A stretch of 64,000 nucleotides of DNA from Methanobacterium_D oryzae (GCF_050433505.1 NZ_JBNPXC010000003.1:186001-250000); one strand, 5' to 3'. Positions 17,673 to 27,186 are shown, numbered from the stretch's first letter. Notes: generated by a model from the sequence alone, not told the origin. A program made the numbers and translations.

Positions 17673-18902
17673 TCATTTGCCCTGTATCGTTTTGTCAACT
17701 AATTTTAAAGGAGTCTTCTTTCTATTATCTTGTTGAATATTCTTTGCACCATGTTTTGCATGAATTTCAGATATAGTATCCAAGAATTCTTTTGCATGTT
17801 TCATTTTTATATGAGGCATAACTACAATCCTTATAGCCCGAGGATATGCAGAGACTGAAACTGCCCATCCCCTATTTTCTAGTTCATTTACAATATCATC
17901 AATTTCTATTTCATCAGATTTAAATGCTACAAGATTCAATTCTGGCTTTCTGATTAATTTAAATCCTGATTTTTCAATGCCTTCTGCTAAAAATTCAGTT
18001 ACTTCCATACATTTTAAAGCAATTTCTGCATAACCATCTCTTCCAAAATATTTAAGAAGAGCCCATGCAGCTGCTGCTGATGCTCCTGTTCTTGTACCTA
18101 CTATTGTAGATTGTTCCTTTTCAGTTAGATAAGGAGTTTCTGTGCTTATACTTTTAAGATAATTTTTATCTCTAAATAAAATGCATCCTGTTGGAATTGG
18201 TGCTAATCCCATTTTATGAGGATCAATTGTAATTGAAGAAACACCCGGAAGCGAAAAATCAAATTTAGGGAAATTATAACCATATTCTTTTAAAAATGGA
18301 ATTGAAAATCCACCAAAGGCAGCATCAACATGCAGATAAATGTTTTTTTCCAGACAAATTTTTGATAATTCTTCTATTGGATCAATTACTCCAAGTTCTG
18401 TTGTTCCTGCAATTCCAACAACAGCAACAGTATTTTCAGATATTAGTTCTTTTACAGATCCTATATTTACACAATAGTTTTTATCAAGTTCTGCTTCTCT
18501 AATTTTCAAACCTAACATATCTGCTGCTTTTTTAAAGGAAAAATGAGCAGATTTAGGGACTACTATTTCTGGATTTTTTATATTTCTTGAATTTCTCGCT
18601 GCTCGCATTGCCATTATGTTTGCTTCTGTGCCGCCAGTTATTACATGTCCACAAACGTCTTTCCTACCAAGAAGAGTTCCAAGCATTCTAATTACTTCTT
18701 TTTCAATTTTTTTTGTCCCTTCAAAAAGACCAGAATCTCCTAAATTAGATTCTAAGAACATATAATAAGCTTCTACACCTACTTCATGAGGACATGTACA
18801 CATTGAACCTAATATTCGGCCGGATTTATAGGTCATATCCTCTCTTTTGAATTCTTTAAGTTTTTCTGATATCTGTCGTCTTTTTATTCCTTTTTTATCC
18901 AT
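17673..18902 (-). CDS. mfnA: tyrosine / aspartate decarboxylase MfnA
   Basis: PLP enzyme making tyramine for methanofuran (and, in some archaea, beta-alanine for coenzyme A). 409 residues. Substrate region GRILGSMCTCPHEVG, GGTEANIMAMRAARN, LHVDAAFGGFS and the PLP lysine in ITIDPHKMGLAP. The C-terminus carries about 25 extra basic residues after the usual end (KNIQQDNRKKTPLKL). It shares the minus-strand transcript with the fumarase subunit gene. Start ATG at MDKKGIKRRQ with GGAA upstream. Confidence 0.93.
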   Translation of the reverse strand: MDKKGIKRRQISEKLKEFKREDMTYKSGRILGSMCTCPHEVGVEAYYMFLESNLGDSGLFEGTKKIEKEVIRMLGTLLGRKDVCGHVITGGTEANIMAMRAARNSRNIKNPEIVVPKSAHFSFKKAADMLGLKIREAELDKNYCVNIGSVKELISENTVAVVGIAGTTELGVIDPIEELSKICLEKNIYLHVDAAFGGFSIPFLKEYGYNFPKFDFSLPGVSSITIDPHKMGLAPIPTGCILFRDKNYLKSISTETPYLTEKEQSTIVGTRTGASAAAAWALLKYFGRDGYAEIALKCMEVTEFLAEGIEKSGFKLIRKPELNLVAFKSDEIEIDDIVNELENRGWAVSVSAYPRAIRIVVMPHIKMKHAKEFLDTISEIHAKHGAKNIQQDNRKKTPLKLVDKTIQGK

Positions 18903-18936
18903 TTCGATTCCCTAAAAATAATTAACTAATAATTAA

Positions 18937-18977
18937 AAAAAATATTAAAAAAAGTAAAAAAATAAGTTTTTTATTTT
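18937..18977 (-). terminator. poly-T terminator after ppsA
   Basis: Downstream of the ppsA stop the minus strand reads runs of T (AATAAAAAAATAAAAAACTT, then T7 and T8 tracts), typical of archaeal U-tract termination, and short A/T arms can pair. Confidence 0.5.
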
Positions 18978-18978
18978 T

Positions 18979-21276
18979 TTATTCGCTTAAGCTTTTTCTT
19001 GCAGCTTTTAATACAAGTTTCTTTTCAACTCTTGCCACAGTTTCCCTTACAGCTGCAACTGCATCCGTATTAGCGGATACACTTTCAATTCCTGCTTCAA
19101 CAAGTTTTTCAACTATGTCTGGCATACTTCCTGCCTGTCCACAGATACTTGTTTTAACTCCATTTTCATTACAAACTTTAATTACATGGACCAAGAGTTT
19201 TAAAACTGCTGGATGCTTTTCAGTGTAAAGACCTGCAACATGTTCATTATTTCTGTCAATTGCAAGTGTGTACTGAGTTAAATCGTTGGTACCAAAGCTT
19301 ACAAAGTCTATTCCTTCAGCTATGAAGTCTTCAATAGTTAGAGCTGCTCCAGGTGTTTCCACCATGATACCAAAATCAATTGTTTTCCTTGGTTTTAGGC
19401 CAACTTCCTCAGCTATTTGCTTAGCTTTTCTAAGTTCATCAGGATGTTGAACTAGTGGAATCATTATTCCAATGTTTGTGTAACCTTGTTCATGGAGTTT
19501 TTTAATTGCTTTAAATTCAGCTTTTAGTATTTCAGGTTCGTCTAATTCTCTCCTGATTCCTCTCCATCCGAGCATTGGGTTATGTTCGTATGGTTCGTCT
19601 TCTCCACCTTTAAGTGATTTAAATTCATCTGTTGGTGCATCAAGAGTTCTGTACCATACCGGTTTTGGGTAGAATTCATCTACAACTTTTAAGATGTTTT
19701 CAACAAGGATTTTTACAAGTTCGTCTTCCTTACCATCCATTATGAACTTTTTAGGGTGAACTCCAGATGTTAACATCATGTGTTCAGTTCTGAGAAGGCC
19801 TACACCATCTGCTCCAGTTGCTGCGGCTTTTTTAGCAGCTTCCGGCATACTTACATTGACTTTTACTTCTGTAACAGTTATTATAGGTGCTTGAGCAATC
19901 ATAGCTGGCTGTTCTTCAGCGATTTCTTTTTTCTCTGATTCAGCGATTTTTCCTTTGTACACTGTTCCCTTGTTTCCATCAATAGTTACAATTTCATTTT
20001 CTTCAAGAATCTTAGTTGCATCCCCTGTTCCGACAACGCAAGGTATTCCAAGTTCTCTTGAAACAATTGCAGCGTGACAAGTTACTCCACCTTCATCGGT
20101 GATAATTCCATCTGCTCTTTTCATTGCAGGAACCATATCTGGAGTGGTCATAACTGTAACGAGGATATCTCCTTCTAAAATTTTATCAAGTTCATCTGTA
20201 TCTCTAATGATCTTTACAGCTCCAGAACCCATACCAGGACTTGCACCAAGCCCTTTGGTAACTATCTCTCTTTCTTCTTCAACACCTTCTCTAGATTCTG
20301 CCCCATTACCCATATCAAGTGTTGTTACAGGTCTAGATTGAAGCATGTAAACTTTTCCACCTTCTATTGCCCATTCAGTATCTTGTGGAGAACCATAATG
20401 GTCATGGATTCTTTTACCCATTTTGGTAAGTTCTACAATTTCATCGTCGTTTAAAACCTGTTTATTTTTAAGATCTTCTGGAACTTCAGTTTTAATCGTC
20501 TTTCCAGCTTCTGATTCTTTTATAAACATTATATTTTTTTCGCTAATTACAGATTCAAGGACTTTCTCTGTCTTTTTATCTATCCAGTAAGTATCTGGTG
20601 TAACTGACCCTGAAACAACTGCTTCTCCAAGTCCCCATGCACCTTCAATTAATATTTTTTCTTCTCCGGTTGATGGGTGTACTGTAAACATTACCCCAGC
20701 TTTTTCAGCTTCTACCATTTCTTGAACTACTACAGCGATATAAACTTTAGAATGATCAAAATTATGCTCTTCTCTATAAAAAATAGCTCTGGATTCAAAT
20801 AAGGATGCCCAGCATTTTTGTACATATTTTAAAACGTCTTCTGTACCTTTAATATTTAAGAAGGTGTCTTGTTGGCCTGCAAATGAAGCTTCAGGGAGGT
20901 CTTCTGCTGTTGCAGATGATCTTATAGCAACAAATGCATCATCTTTACCAATACGCCCACATAACGCATTATAAGCCTCTATAATTGTTGTTCTTATATG
21001 ATCAGGCATGTAAGAATTTAAAATAATATTTTTAATCTTTTTTGAGGCGTCTTGAAGTTCTTTTGTATTATTGACGTCTATAGCATCAAGGATGTCCATT
21101 ATTTCCTCAAAGATACCTGTTTCTTTTATGAATTCATCATAGGTTGCTGCTGTAACAACAAATCCCGGAGGTACAGGTATTCCTGCCTGGGTTAATTCCC
21201 CTAAATTTGCACCTTTTCCACCAGCAATGTCTACATCTTCCTTTTTAAGCTCTTCAAAAAATTTGACATACTTCAT
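18979..21276 (-). CDS. ppsA: phosphoenolpyruvate synthase
   Basis: Makes PEP from pyruvate with ATP, giving AMP and phosphate, the entry to gluconeogenesis in methanogens. 765 residues. ATP-grasp domain at the N-terminus (GGKGANLGELTQAGIPVPPGFV), central phosphohistidine domain with the catalytic His in GGVTCHAAIVSRELGIPCVVG, and a C-terminal PEP/pyruvate TIM barrel (GFGT-like FVSFGTNDLTQYTLAIDRN and the cysteine of SICGQAGS). Monocistronic, with a 200-bp upstream region shared with the rpl10e 3' end. Confidence 0.95.
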   Translation of the reverse strand: MKYVKFFEELKKEDVDIAGGKGANLGELTQAGIPVPPGFVVTAATYDEFIKETGIFEEIMDILDAIDVNNTKELQDASKKIKNIILNSYMPDHIRTTIIEAYNALCGRIGKDDAFVAIRSSATAEDLPEASFAGQQDTFLNIKGTEDVLKYVQKCWASLFESRAIFYREEHNFDHSKVYIAVVVQEMVEAEKAGVMFTVHPSTGEEKILIEGAWGLGEAVVSGSVTPDTYWIDKKTEKVLESVISEKNIMFIKESEAGKTIKTEVPEDLKNKQVLNDDEIVELTKMGKRIHDHYGSPQDTEWAIEGGKVYMLQSRPVTTLDMGNGAESREGVEEEREIVTKGLGASPGMGSGAVKIIRDTDELDKILEGDILVTVMTTPDMVPAMKRADGIITDEGGVTCHAAIVSRELGIPCVVGTGDATKILEENEIVTIDGNKGTVYKGKIAESEKKEIAEEQPAMIAQAPIITVTEVKVNVSMPEAAKKAAATGADGVGLLRTEHMMLTSGVHPKKFIMDGKEDELVKILVENILKVVDEFYPKPVWYRTLDAPTDEFKSLKGGEDEPYEHNPMLGWRGIRRELDEPEILKAEFKAIKKLHEQGYTNIGIMIPLVQHPDELRKAKQIAEEVGLKPRKTIDFGIMVETPGAALTIEDFIAEGIDFVSFGTNDLTQYTLAIDRNNEHVAGLYTEKHPAVLKLLVHVIKVCNENGVKTSICGQAGSMPDIVEKLVEAGIESVSANTDAVAAVRETVARVEKKLVLKAARKSLSE

Positions 21277-21474
21277 GCTATCATTCCATTTTTTAATTTG
21301 ATATTGTTTTATACCTCTTGGAGTATTTATGACATTTATCTATAGTAAAATTACTAGATTTTAGAATTTTTTTATATTATTAATTCAATTTGATAATATG
21401 AAATTAAACATGAGCGAATTGAATTAACTCTCTCAAAAAATCGTTTTTTACTTCCAAAGGTAGTTAATACTCTT

Positions 21475-21957
21475 TTATTTTATTAATTCTTCACCTTTAT
21501 CTACAACAATCCTACATGGAACTGGGAACTTCATTGCAGCTCTTCTTAAAGCTTCTTTTGCATCTTTGAAGTTTCTCTTGTTTGTGTATATTGTTAAAAC
21601 TTTCTGATCTGTTTTTACAATTGCGACAGAACTCACAGGTTTACCGAATGCTTTTCTCATTCCATCTTGTACCCTATCAGCACCTGCACCGGTTGCCATT
21701 GGGTTTTCTCTTACAATATGGTGAGGATATACTCTTATTTTGAGATGGTAACCCATCCTACCTGCCCTTCGCTGCATATACCTGTTCGAGGCTATCCTTG
21801 CAGCTTCCAGTGAGTTATGTGATAACTGTGCTGGTTTTTTTAAAGCAAGACTTACTGTTAAAGGGAAATCTGCTGAAAGGTTCCCCATATCATATTGAAC
21901 TATCCTTGAACCAGGAATTTTTCTTATGTATTCTTTTCTTGTATATGTTCTAGTCAT
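21475..21957 (-). CDS. rpl10e: 50S ribosomal protein uL16 (L10e)
   Basis: Large-subunit protein at the A-site tRNA region; 160 residues, full length. Archaeal signature segments: YTRKEYIRKIPGSRIVQYDMGN, RIASNRYMQRRAG and YPHHIVRENPMATGAGADRVQDGMRKAFGKP. ATG with GGAGG seven bases upstream, TATA box at 22013-22024. Confidence 0.97.
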   Translation of the reverse strand: MTRTYTRKEYIRKIPGSRIVQYDMGNLSADFPLTVSLALKKPAQLSHNSLEAARIASNRYMQRRAGRMGYHLKIRVYPHHIVRENPMATGAGADRVQDGMRKAFGKPVSSVAIVKTDQKVLTIYTNKRNFKDAKEALRRAAMKFPVPCRIVVDKGEELIK

Positions 21958-22012
21958 TAATAATCCTCCTCTATAAATTTTATTAGTCTGATAACTTTAA
22001 TAAAACTTCCTT

Positions 22013-22024
22013 CTATATATAAAA
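22013..22024 (-). promoter_or_regulatory. TATA box of rpl10e
   Basis: Minus strand TTTTATATATAG, predicting a transcript start near 21992 and a 35-base leader with a strong Shine-Dalgarno. Confidence 0.6.
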
Positions 22025-22088
22025 TAAGTAATAGATAAGGAGTAATAACAATCTTATCAACTTATATGATTATACATAGGTGGAAGTT

Positions 22089-22862
22089 ATGAAAATTGCG
22101 ATAACCGGAAAAGGAGGGGTCGGTAAAACAACCCTATCTGGAACATTAGCATTTATATTCTCACAACGTTATAAAGTATTCGCTATTGATGCAGATCCCG
22201 ATATGAACCTTTCATCAAGCCTCGGTATACATGAGCCAATCACTCCAATTTCAAAGATGAAAGACTTAATAACAGAAAGGACGGGTGCTGAACCTGGAGC
22301 AGCCTTTGGAGAAGTTTTTAAGATGAATCCAAAAATCAGTGATCTTCCAGAATCTTTATCTACAAATTATGATGAAGAAGGAAATTTAAAGCTCCTGGTA
22401 ATGGGAACAGTAGATAAAGGTGGAGAAGGATGCATTTGTCCTGCTTCTGTACTCCTTAAAGCACTAATGAGAAATTTAATCCTTAAAAAAGACGAAATAG
22501 TTATATTAGACATGGAAGCGGGGATAGAGCATCTAGGAAGGAAAACCGCAGAAGCTGTTGATTTAATGATCATAGTTGTTGAACCTGGACTCAAATCCCT
22601 TGAAACTGCAGAACGCATTAAAAGACTTGCAACCGATATTGGAATTCCAAAAATTGCATGCGTAATAAATAAAGTGTCCTATGAAAGTGAAGAGGAATTT
22701 GTAACCCAAAAGCTTAAAGAAATGGATCTTGAAGTAATTGGAAGCATTCCACGGGATGAAAACGTTGTTAAAGCAGATATGGAAGGAAAACCTCTTGCTG
22801 ATTACCCTGATTCAGATGCATTTAAATCAATAGAGAAAATTGCAGAAAATATTTTAAGTTAA
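22089..22862 (+). CDS. cooC: CooC-type nickel insertion ATPase
   Basis: MinD/ParA-family P-loop ATPase of 257 residues that delivers nickel to carbon monoxide dehydrogenase. Deviant Walker A GKGGVGKTT near residue 7, IDADPDMNLSSSLG, and the CIC pair in KGGEGCICPASVLLKALMRNL that in CooC dimers binds the metal. A GTG three codons upstream overlaps the GGTGG ribosome site, so the ATG is taken. No CODH genes are in the window, so its target is inferred. Followed by pcc1 after 17 bases. Confidence 0.87.
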   Translation: MKIAITGKGGVGKTTLSGTLAFIFSQRYKVFAIDADPDMNLSSSLGIHEPITPISKMKDLITERTGAEPGAAFGEVFKMNPKISDLPESLSTNYDEEGNLKLLVMGTVDKGGEGCICPASVLLKALMRNLILKKDEIVILDMEAGIEHLGRKTAEAVDLMIIVVEPGLKSLETAERIKRLATDIGIPKIACVINKVSYESEEEFVTQKLKEMDLEVIGSIPRDENVVKADMEGKPLADYPDSDAFKSIEKIAENILS

Positions 22863-22879
22863 TTTGAGAAATTAAACAT

Positions 22880-23122
22880 ATGGAAATTAAATCCAAGATT
22901 ACCTTCACATATAAAACAAAAGATGAAGCAGAAATTGTTTTAGGTTCACTTAAACCAGATAATATGGATTTTATAGTATCATATGTTGAAGATGATAGTC
23001 TTATCTGTAAATTAGAGTCGAGTTCACTTCGAACCACTCTTGCAACAATTGATGATATTCTTTTCTGTGAGATGATGACTGAAAAAATTATAGATCTCAC
23101 AAAAAGGAAGATAAATGAATAA
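22880..23122 (+). CDS. pcc1: KEOPS complex subunit Pcc1
   Basis: 80 residues. Dimerisation subunit of the KEOPS complex, which makes N6-threonylcarbamoyladenosine in tRNA. Pcc1/CTAG fold: an N-terminal strand, the conserved SLKPDN segment, and SSLRTTLATIDDIL on the C-terminal helix. Probably in one transcript with cooC; serS follows after 83 bases. Confidence 0.85.
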   Translation: MEIKSKITFTYKTKDEAEIVLGSLKPDNMDFIVSYVEDDSLICKLESSSLRTTLATIDDILFCEMMTEKIIDLTKRKINE

Positions 23123-23205
23123 TTAGGTTATAAATGCCCTAAATTTTAAAATATAATGTGTTAAAATGAAAATAATTATAAAGTATTTGATTAGAAGGTG
23201 AAGAA

Positions 23206-24756
23206 ATGAAATTCACGCTTAAAGGAGAAATTACGTTCAGTAAAGAAGCTGATGACGCGAGAAAAGATATTGAAACTTTTATAGACGAAGCTAATAATGA
23301 AATATTTTTAAAAGGAGTCCCCGAAGATCAAATTCAAGATGCTTCAAAAATAGTGAACTGGGATTTAAAAGGAAATACTTTACAAATTGAAATGGAATCT
23401 GGAAGACGAGGAAGAGCACATGATGCCATATTACGTATTAAAAAGCCACTTACTCAACTTTTAGGTAAAAAATTCCGTTTAGGTATACGAAAAATCCTCA
23501 TTAATGATTACAAAATTGAAATTCCAACAGAAGATAGGGTAGAACTAAAAGACGTGCCTTACGTGAACAATTATGAAATCAAAGATGATGAAATAATTCT
23601 TGAGTTTAAAGACTTAGAAGAGGGAGACTTAAGAAAACACATCATTGATAGAGTTATTAAACATGTGACAAGCGCTGTTGCAACCCATATCCCAGAAGCA
23701 GAGTGCGGTCCTTCAGATATACTCACAAAACAAGTTACTAAAGTTGAACCTGGAACAATTTTAGAAAAAAGCTGCATGCAAAAATATTTCTTTGAAGGAG
23801 ACCCAACAGAAGAAGCTGCTAAACTTGGATGGGTTAAAAAATTCTCTGGAAGAGGACAATGGTTCTATGCACCCCCTCTTGTAGCATTACAACGTGCATT
23901 AGAAGATATATTTGTAGAAAAACTAATTGAAAAGCTTGATTTTGATGAATGCTTATTCCCTAAACTCATTCCAATTCCAGTAATGGAAAGAATGAAATAC
24001 ATGGAAGGACTCCCCGAAGGAATGTACTACTGCTCCGCACCACGTAGAGACCCATTATTATTTGATAAGTTCCGTGATGAACTTACAATTAAACGTGAAG
24101 TGCCAATTGATCTTCTAAAAGAAGGATTAAAGGATCCATCCTATGTACTGGCACCAGCGCAGTGCGAACCCTTCTACGAGTTTTTAAGCCACCAAGTAGT
24201 AGATGAAAAGGACCTTCCAATTAAATTCTTCGATAGAAGTGGTTGGACTTACCGTTGGGAAGCTGGAGGAGCAAAAGGACTGGACAGAGTCCATGAATTC
24301 CAGCGTATAGAACTTGTATGGCTTGGAACACCAGAACAAACCGAAAAATTACGTGACCAGACCGTTGATATTTCCCATAAAATTGCTAATGAGATGGAAC
24401 TTGACTGGTACACAGAAGTAGGCGACGATCCATTCTATCTTGAAGGTAGAAAAGTTGAAAAACGTGGAATTGAATTCCCAGACATCCCTAAAAAGGAAAT
24501 GAGACTTAATGTACCAGGTCAAGAGAAAGGTGTTGCTGTTGTTTCAGCTAATATTCATGGAACTCATTTTGTGGAAGGATTTTCAGTAAAAGAAACACAT
24601 AACCATAGAGTGTGGACTGGATGTACTGGTATTGGTTTAACCCGTTGGGTGTTCGGATTCCTTGCTCAGAAAGGTTTCGACACTGAAAATTGGCCAGAAG
24701 ATGTAGCAGAGAAGTTTAAAGGTGTGAAGGTACCTAAATTACTTACATGGCCTTAA
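23206..24756 (+). CDS. serS: serine--tRNA ligase, type 2 (methanogen-type)
   Basis: The rare class II SerRS restricted to methanogenic and some other archaea. 516 residues. Starts MKFTLKGEITFSKEADDARKDIETFIDEANNEIFLKGVPEDQ. The idiosyncratic N-terminal tRNA-binding domain is followed by the zinc-dependent catalytic core with motif 2 FRDELTIKREV-like region, the active-site Cys in APAQCEPFYEFL and motif 3 near GCTGIGLTRWVFGFL. AAGGTGAAG ribosome site. Confidence 0.95.
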   Translation: MKFTLKGEITFSKEADDARKDIETFIDEANNEIFLKGVPEDQIQDASKIVNWDLKGNTLQIEMESGRRGRAHDAILRIKKPLTQLLGKKFRLGIRKILINDYKIEIPTEDRVELKDVPYVNNYEIKDDEIILEFKDLEEGDLRKHIIDRVIKHVTSAVATHIPEAECGPSDILTKQVTKVEPGTILEKSCMQKYFFEGDPTEEAAKLGWVKKFSGRGQWFYAPPLVALQRALEDIFVEKLIEKLDFDECLFPKLIPIPVMERMKYMEGLPEGMYYCSAPRRDPLLFDKFRDELTIKREVPIDLLKEGLKDPSYVLAPAQCEPFYEFLSHQVVDEKDLPIKFFDRSGWTYRWEAGGAKGLDRVHEFQRIELVWLGTPEQTEKLRDQTVDISHKIANEMELDWYTEVGDDPFYLEGRKVEKRGIEFPDIPKKEMRLNVPGQEKGVAVVSANIHGTHFVEGFSVKETHNHRVWTGCTGIGLTRWVFGFLAQKGFDTENWPEDVAEKFKGVKVPKLLTWP

Positions 24757-24802
24757 TTCTTTATTTTTCTTAAAAATTATTTTTTAAGAGGAAGCTTTTA
24801 AT

Positions 24803-25585
24803 ATGTCTAATCCCAAAGATGATTCAAAAGATATAAAAGAGTTAATTAATGCTGGATCAGACATAGCGGGAAATGCTATCGGTGCGGGTGTTGGATTCCT
24901 AATCTCTGGACCTGAAGGAGCTGTTATTGGTGGAATATCTGCCCCTTTATTAAAATATACTTTTTTACATTTAGCTTCTGAAATTAAGAATCGAGTGATT
25001 GGTGAGCGTGAAAAAGTAAGAATTGGAGCCACAATTGCATTTGCAGCCGAAAAAATCCAAGAAAATTTAGAAAAAGGATTAAAAGTTCGTCAAGATGACT
25101 TTTTTGAGAAAAAAATGGATGAACGTGCTGATGCAGATGAAATATTAGAAGGCATATTACTTGCTGCGCAGAGAGAATATCAGGAAAAGAAACTTCATTT
25201 TTATGGTAATCTTGTAGCAAATATAGCATTTTATCCAGATATTGATAGTGAACAAGCAAATTTCCTTATTAAATTAGCCGGAGATATTTCATATAGACAG
25301 CTTTGTCTTTTAAATCTATTTGTAAATAAAAATAAATATAATTTAAGGGAAGAACGTTACGGAACAAAAGAAACTGGAGCAAAAATAGTTTTATTATTAC
25401 AAGAAATATATGATCTTGACTCTTATGGTATCTTAAATCACTCAGGAGCAGCTTTACTTGGAGTGGGAAATATCATACCTGCTAAAATAAACGTTCAAGG
25501 TGCAGGAGCATTACTTTATAATTTAATGGAATTATGGACCATAAATACTCAAGAAATTAATCAACTTGCCGATTTATTAAAATAA
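24803..25585 (+). CDS. hypothetical protein with glycine-zipper membrane segment
   Basis: 260 residues, family not recognised. Residues about 17-60 are Gly/Ala-rich and hydrophobic (GNAIGAGVGFLISGPEGAVIGG), a glycine-zipper pattern suited to membrane insertion or oligomerisation. The remainder is soluble and helical, with charged stretches (EKIQENLEKGLKVRQDDFFEKKMDERADADE, partial) and a QREYQEKKLHFYGNLVANIAFYPDID segment. Ribosome site GAGG before ATG. It lies between serS and a receiver-domain gene on the same strand, with no obvious functional link. A stress or defence role is conceivable but not supported. Confidence 0.6.
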   Translation: MSNPKDDSKDIKELINAGSDIAGNAIGAGVGFLISGPEGAVIGGISAPLLKYTFLHLASEIKNRVIGEREKVRIGATIAFAAEKIQENLEKGLKVRQDDFFEKKMDERADADEILEGILLAAQREYQEKKLHFYGNLVANIAFYPDIDSEQANFLIKLAGDISYRQLCLLNLFVNKNKYNLREERYGTKETGAKIVLLLQEIYDLDSYGILNHSGAALLGVGNIIPAKINVQGAGALLYNLMELWTINTQEINQLADLLK

Positions 25586-25644
25586 AAATGTTCTATGATT
25601 TCAGTTTAAAACATAATTAATATAATACCCCTTTATAGTAAAAG

Positions 25645-26025
25645 ATGTCGATTTTTATGGATATTTTGATTGCAGAATATGAATCTAGCACTATTTCAGA
25701 TTTAAAAACCTTTTTAGAAAAATTAGGGCATAATGTAGTTGCTGTAGCTTCAAGTGGAGAAGAAGCAATTAAAGTAGCGCGAGACTTAAATCCAGATCTA
25801 ATTTTAATTGATATAAAATTAAAAGGTGAAATGAGTGGTGTAGAAGCTGCAAAGGAAATAAAAAATCTCTATAATATTCCAAGTATATTCCTAACTGTTT
25901 TTATTAAAAACTGTTTAATTAAATCCTTGCAACTACCAGAAGATGCTATTGTTTTAAGTAAACCTATAAAGCATGAGCATATAGAATATTGTATTAAAAG
26001 AGTTTTTTCCAATAATAATAGATAA
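25645..26025 (+). CDS. receiver-domain protein with altered acidic pocket
   Basis: 126 residues, a lone REC fold: DILIAEYESSTISDLKTFLEKLGHNVVAVASSGEEAI, acceptor aspartate in LILIDIKLKGEMSG, threonine in SIFLTVFI and lysine in VLSKPIKHEH. The usual acidic pair before the first helix reads E-Y here (IAEYES) in place of E/D-D, so magnesium binding may be weakened. No output domain and no kinase nearby. ATG without a clear Shine-Dalgarno; an internal ATG four codons later (MDILIAEY) is also possible. Confidence 0.8.
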   Translation: MSIFMDILIAEYESSTISDLKTFLEKLGHNVVAVASSGEEAIKVARDLNPDLILIDIKLKGEMSGVEAAKEIKNLYNIPSIFLTVFIKNCLIKSLQLPEDAIVLSKPIKHEHIEYCIKRVFSNNNR

Positions 26026-26158
26026 AAATAAATGAATGAAAGATTTAATTCATAATTACTAATAAAATTTTAAAAATTTTATCTTTTATATCTTTAATAA
26101 TACAATTTAAAGTGCTAGAATTTACTTTAAAATAAAAAAATCATGAAGGGGTTATTTA

Positions 26159-26257
26159 ATGACAGAAAAAACTGTTTACATCATTGCGATTTTACTATTA
26201 TTTATATTTATATTAGGCGTTTATTTTGGAACAGATATGGCGCTTCAACATGTGTAA
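26159..26257 (+). CDS. 32-residue single-helix membrane protein
   Basis: Small ORF starting MTEKTVYIIAILLLFIFI and ending in a polar tail with Asp and His. One clear transmembrane helix (about 6-24). AAGGGG ribosome site seven bases before the ATG. Located in an otherwise unexplained gap between the receiver gene and the next small ORF, on the same strand as both. No family recognised. Confidence 0.6.
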   Translation: MTEKTVYIIAILLLFIFILGVYFGTDMALQHV

Positions 26258-26306
26258 ATTCTAATTAAGAAACTCTGAATTTAATTTTAAATGAGATGCT
26301 GATTAA

Positions 26307-26462
26307 ATGATCAATCTAAAAGCAGCAATAGTTGGGTTTGCATCAATTTTATTTTTATTATGGCTATTGTATGCTAAAATTAGAAATAATTTAAATATTA
26401 AGAAACAGCACAAAATTAGAAGAGAAAAAAGTAAAAATAAAAAACTAAAAGGGAAGAATTAA
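26307..26462 (+). CDS. 51-residue membrane-anchored basic small protein
   Basis: Starts MINLKAAIVGFASILFLLWL: one transmembrane helix (about 6-22), then a strongly basic tail rich in Lys and Arg (about 24-51). The stop is one base from the convergent FKBP gene stop. Weak ribosome site. Together with the 32-residue ORF it may form a small operon. The positive-inside rule puts the basic tail in the cytoplasm, where it might touch nucleic acid or anionic lipid (inference). Confidence 0.5.
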   Translation: MINLKAAIVGFASILFLLWLLYAKIRNNLNIKKQHKIRREKSKNKKLKGKN

Positions 26463-26463
26463 T

Positions 26464-27186
26464 TTATTCTTCAGCTTCTTCTGTTTCTTCTTCAGCTACT
26501 TTCTTTTCGAAGACATCAACAAATTCGACTCTGTTTATACCCATATTGTCCCAGATGTCTCTTGCAATTCTGAATTTTGCGTAAGTGACCTGGTTATCGA
26601 ATTTAGCCATTTCTGAAAAGTAAATCATTACTTTGTCGTCTTCAAGTTTTACTTCGTTATCTTCTGGTTTTATGTTCTGGTTAGGATATTGGAGTTCTAT
26701 GATTCCATAAATTTTTTCAAGATCATCTTCGATTATTTTTTCAACTTCTACATCGTAAATGAGTGTTTTACCTGCAAATTCATGGTTGAAGTCTACGGTT
26801 ACTCTTCCACCACTTATGCTTCTTATTTTACCTGGTTGACCTTCCATTGTTATGGTCATTCCTACTTGTGGCTTCATGTTTTGTCTTTTGAATTCACTCA
26901 TTGGTATCATTTGTAGAAGTTTTGGGTCTCTTAATCCAAATGCATCTTCTGGTTTTACTTCGACTGTTTTCTTTTCGCCTTCTTCCATGCCTACGATACC
27001 TGCATCAAGACCTTTTAAGATATGGCCAGTTCCTACTGCGATTGGTATTGCACCAAACACTTTGTTTTCAGTGTTAAGTCCTGCTTCTTCAGCTACTTCT
27101 TCGTTAGTGGTGTCAAATACGTCACCTGTTTCTTGGACTTTTCCAGTATAGTTAAGTCTTATAAAGTCTCCTTCTTTTATTGCCAT
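26464..27186 (-). CDS. FKBP-type peptidyl-prolyl cis-trans isomerase (SlyD-like)
   Basis: Folding helper of 240 residues. FKBP domain begins GDFIRLNYTGKVQETGDVFDTT, interrupted by an insert-in-flap chaperone domain (EDAFGLRDPKLLQMIPMSEF...), then NHEFAGKTLIYDVEVEKI. A C-terminal archaeal extension (about 155-230) is followed by an acidic tail of Glu. No metal-binding His-rich tail of bacterial SlyD. It overlaps the upstream nucleotidyltransferase gene by 10 bases, so they are co-transcribed. Confidence 0.92.
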   Translation of the reverse strand: MAIKEGDFIRLNYTGKVQETGDVFDTTNEEVAEEAGLNTENKVFGAIPIAVGTGHILKGLDAGIVGMEEGEKKTVEVKPEDAFGLRDPKLLQMIPMSEFKRQNMKPQVGMTITMEGQPGKIRSISGGRVTVDFNHEFAGKTLIYDVEVEKIIEDDLEKIYGIIELQYPNQNIKPEDNEVKLEDDKVMIYFSEMAKFDNQVTYAKFRIARDIWDNMGINRVEFVDVFEKKVAEEETEEAEE

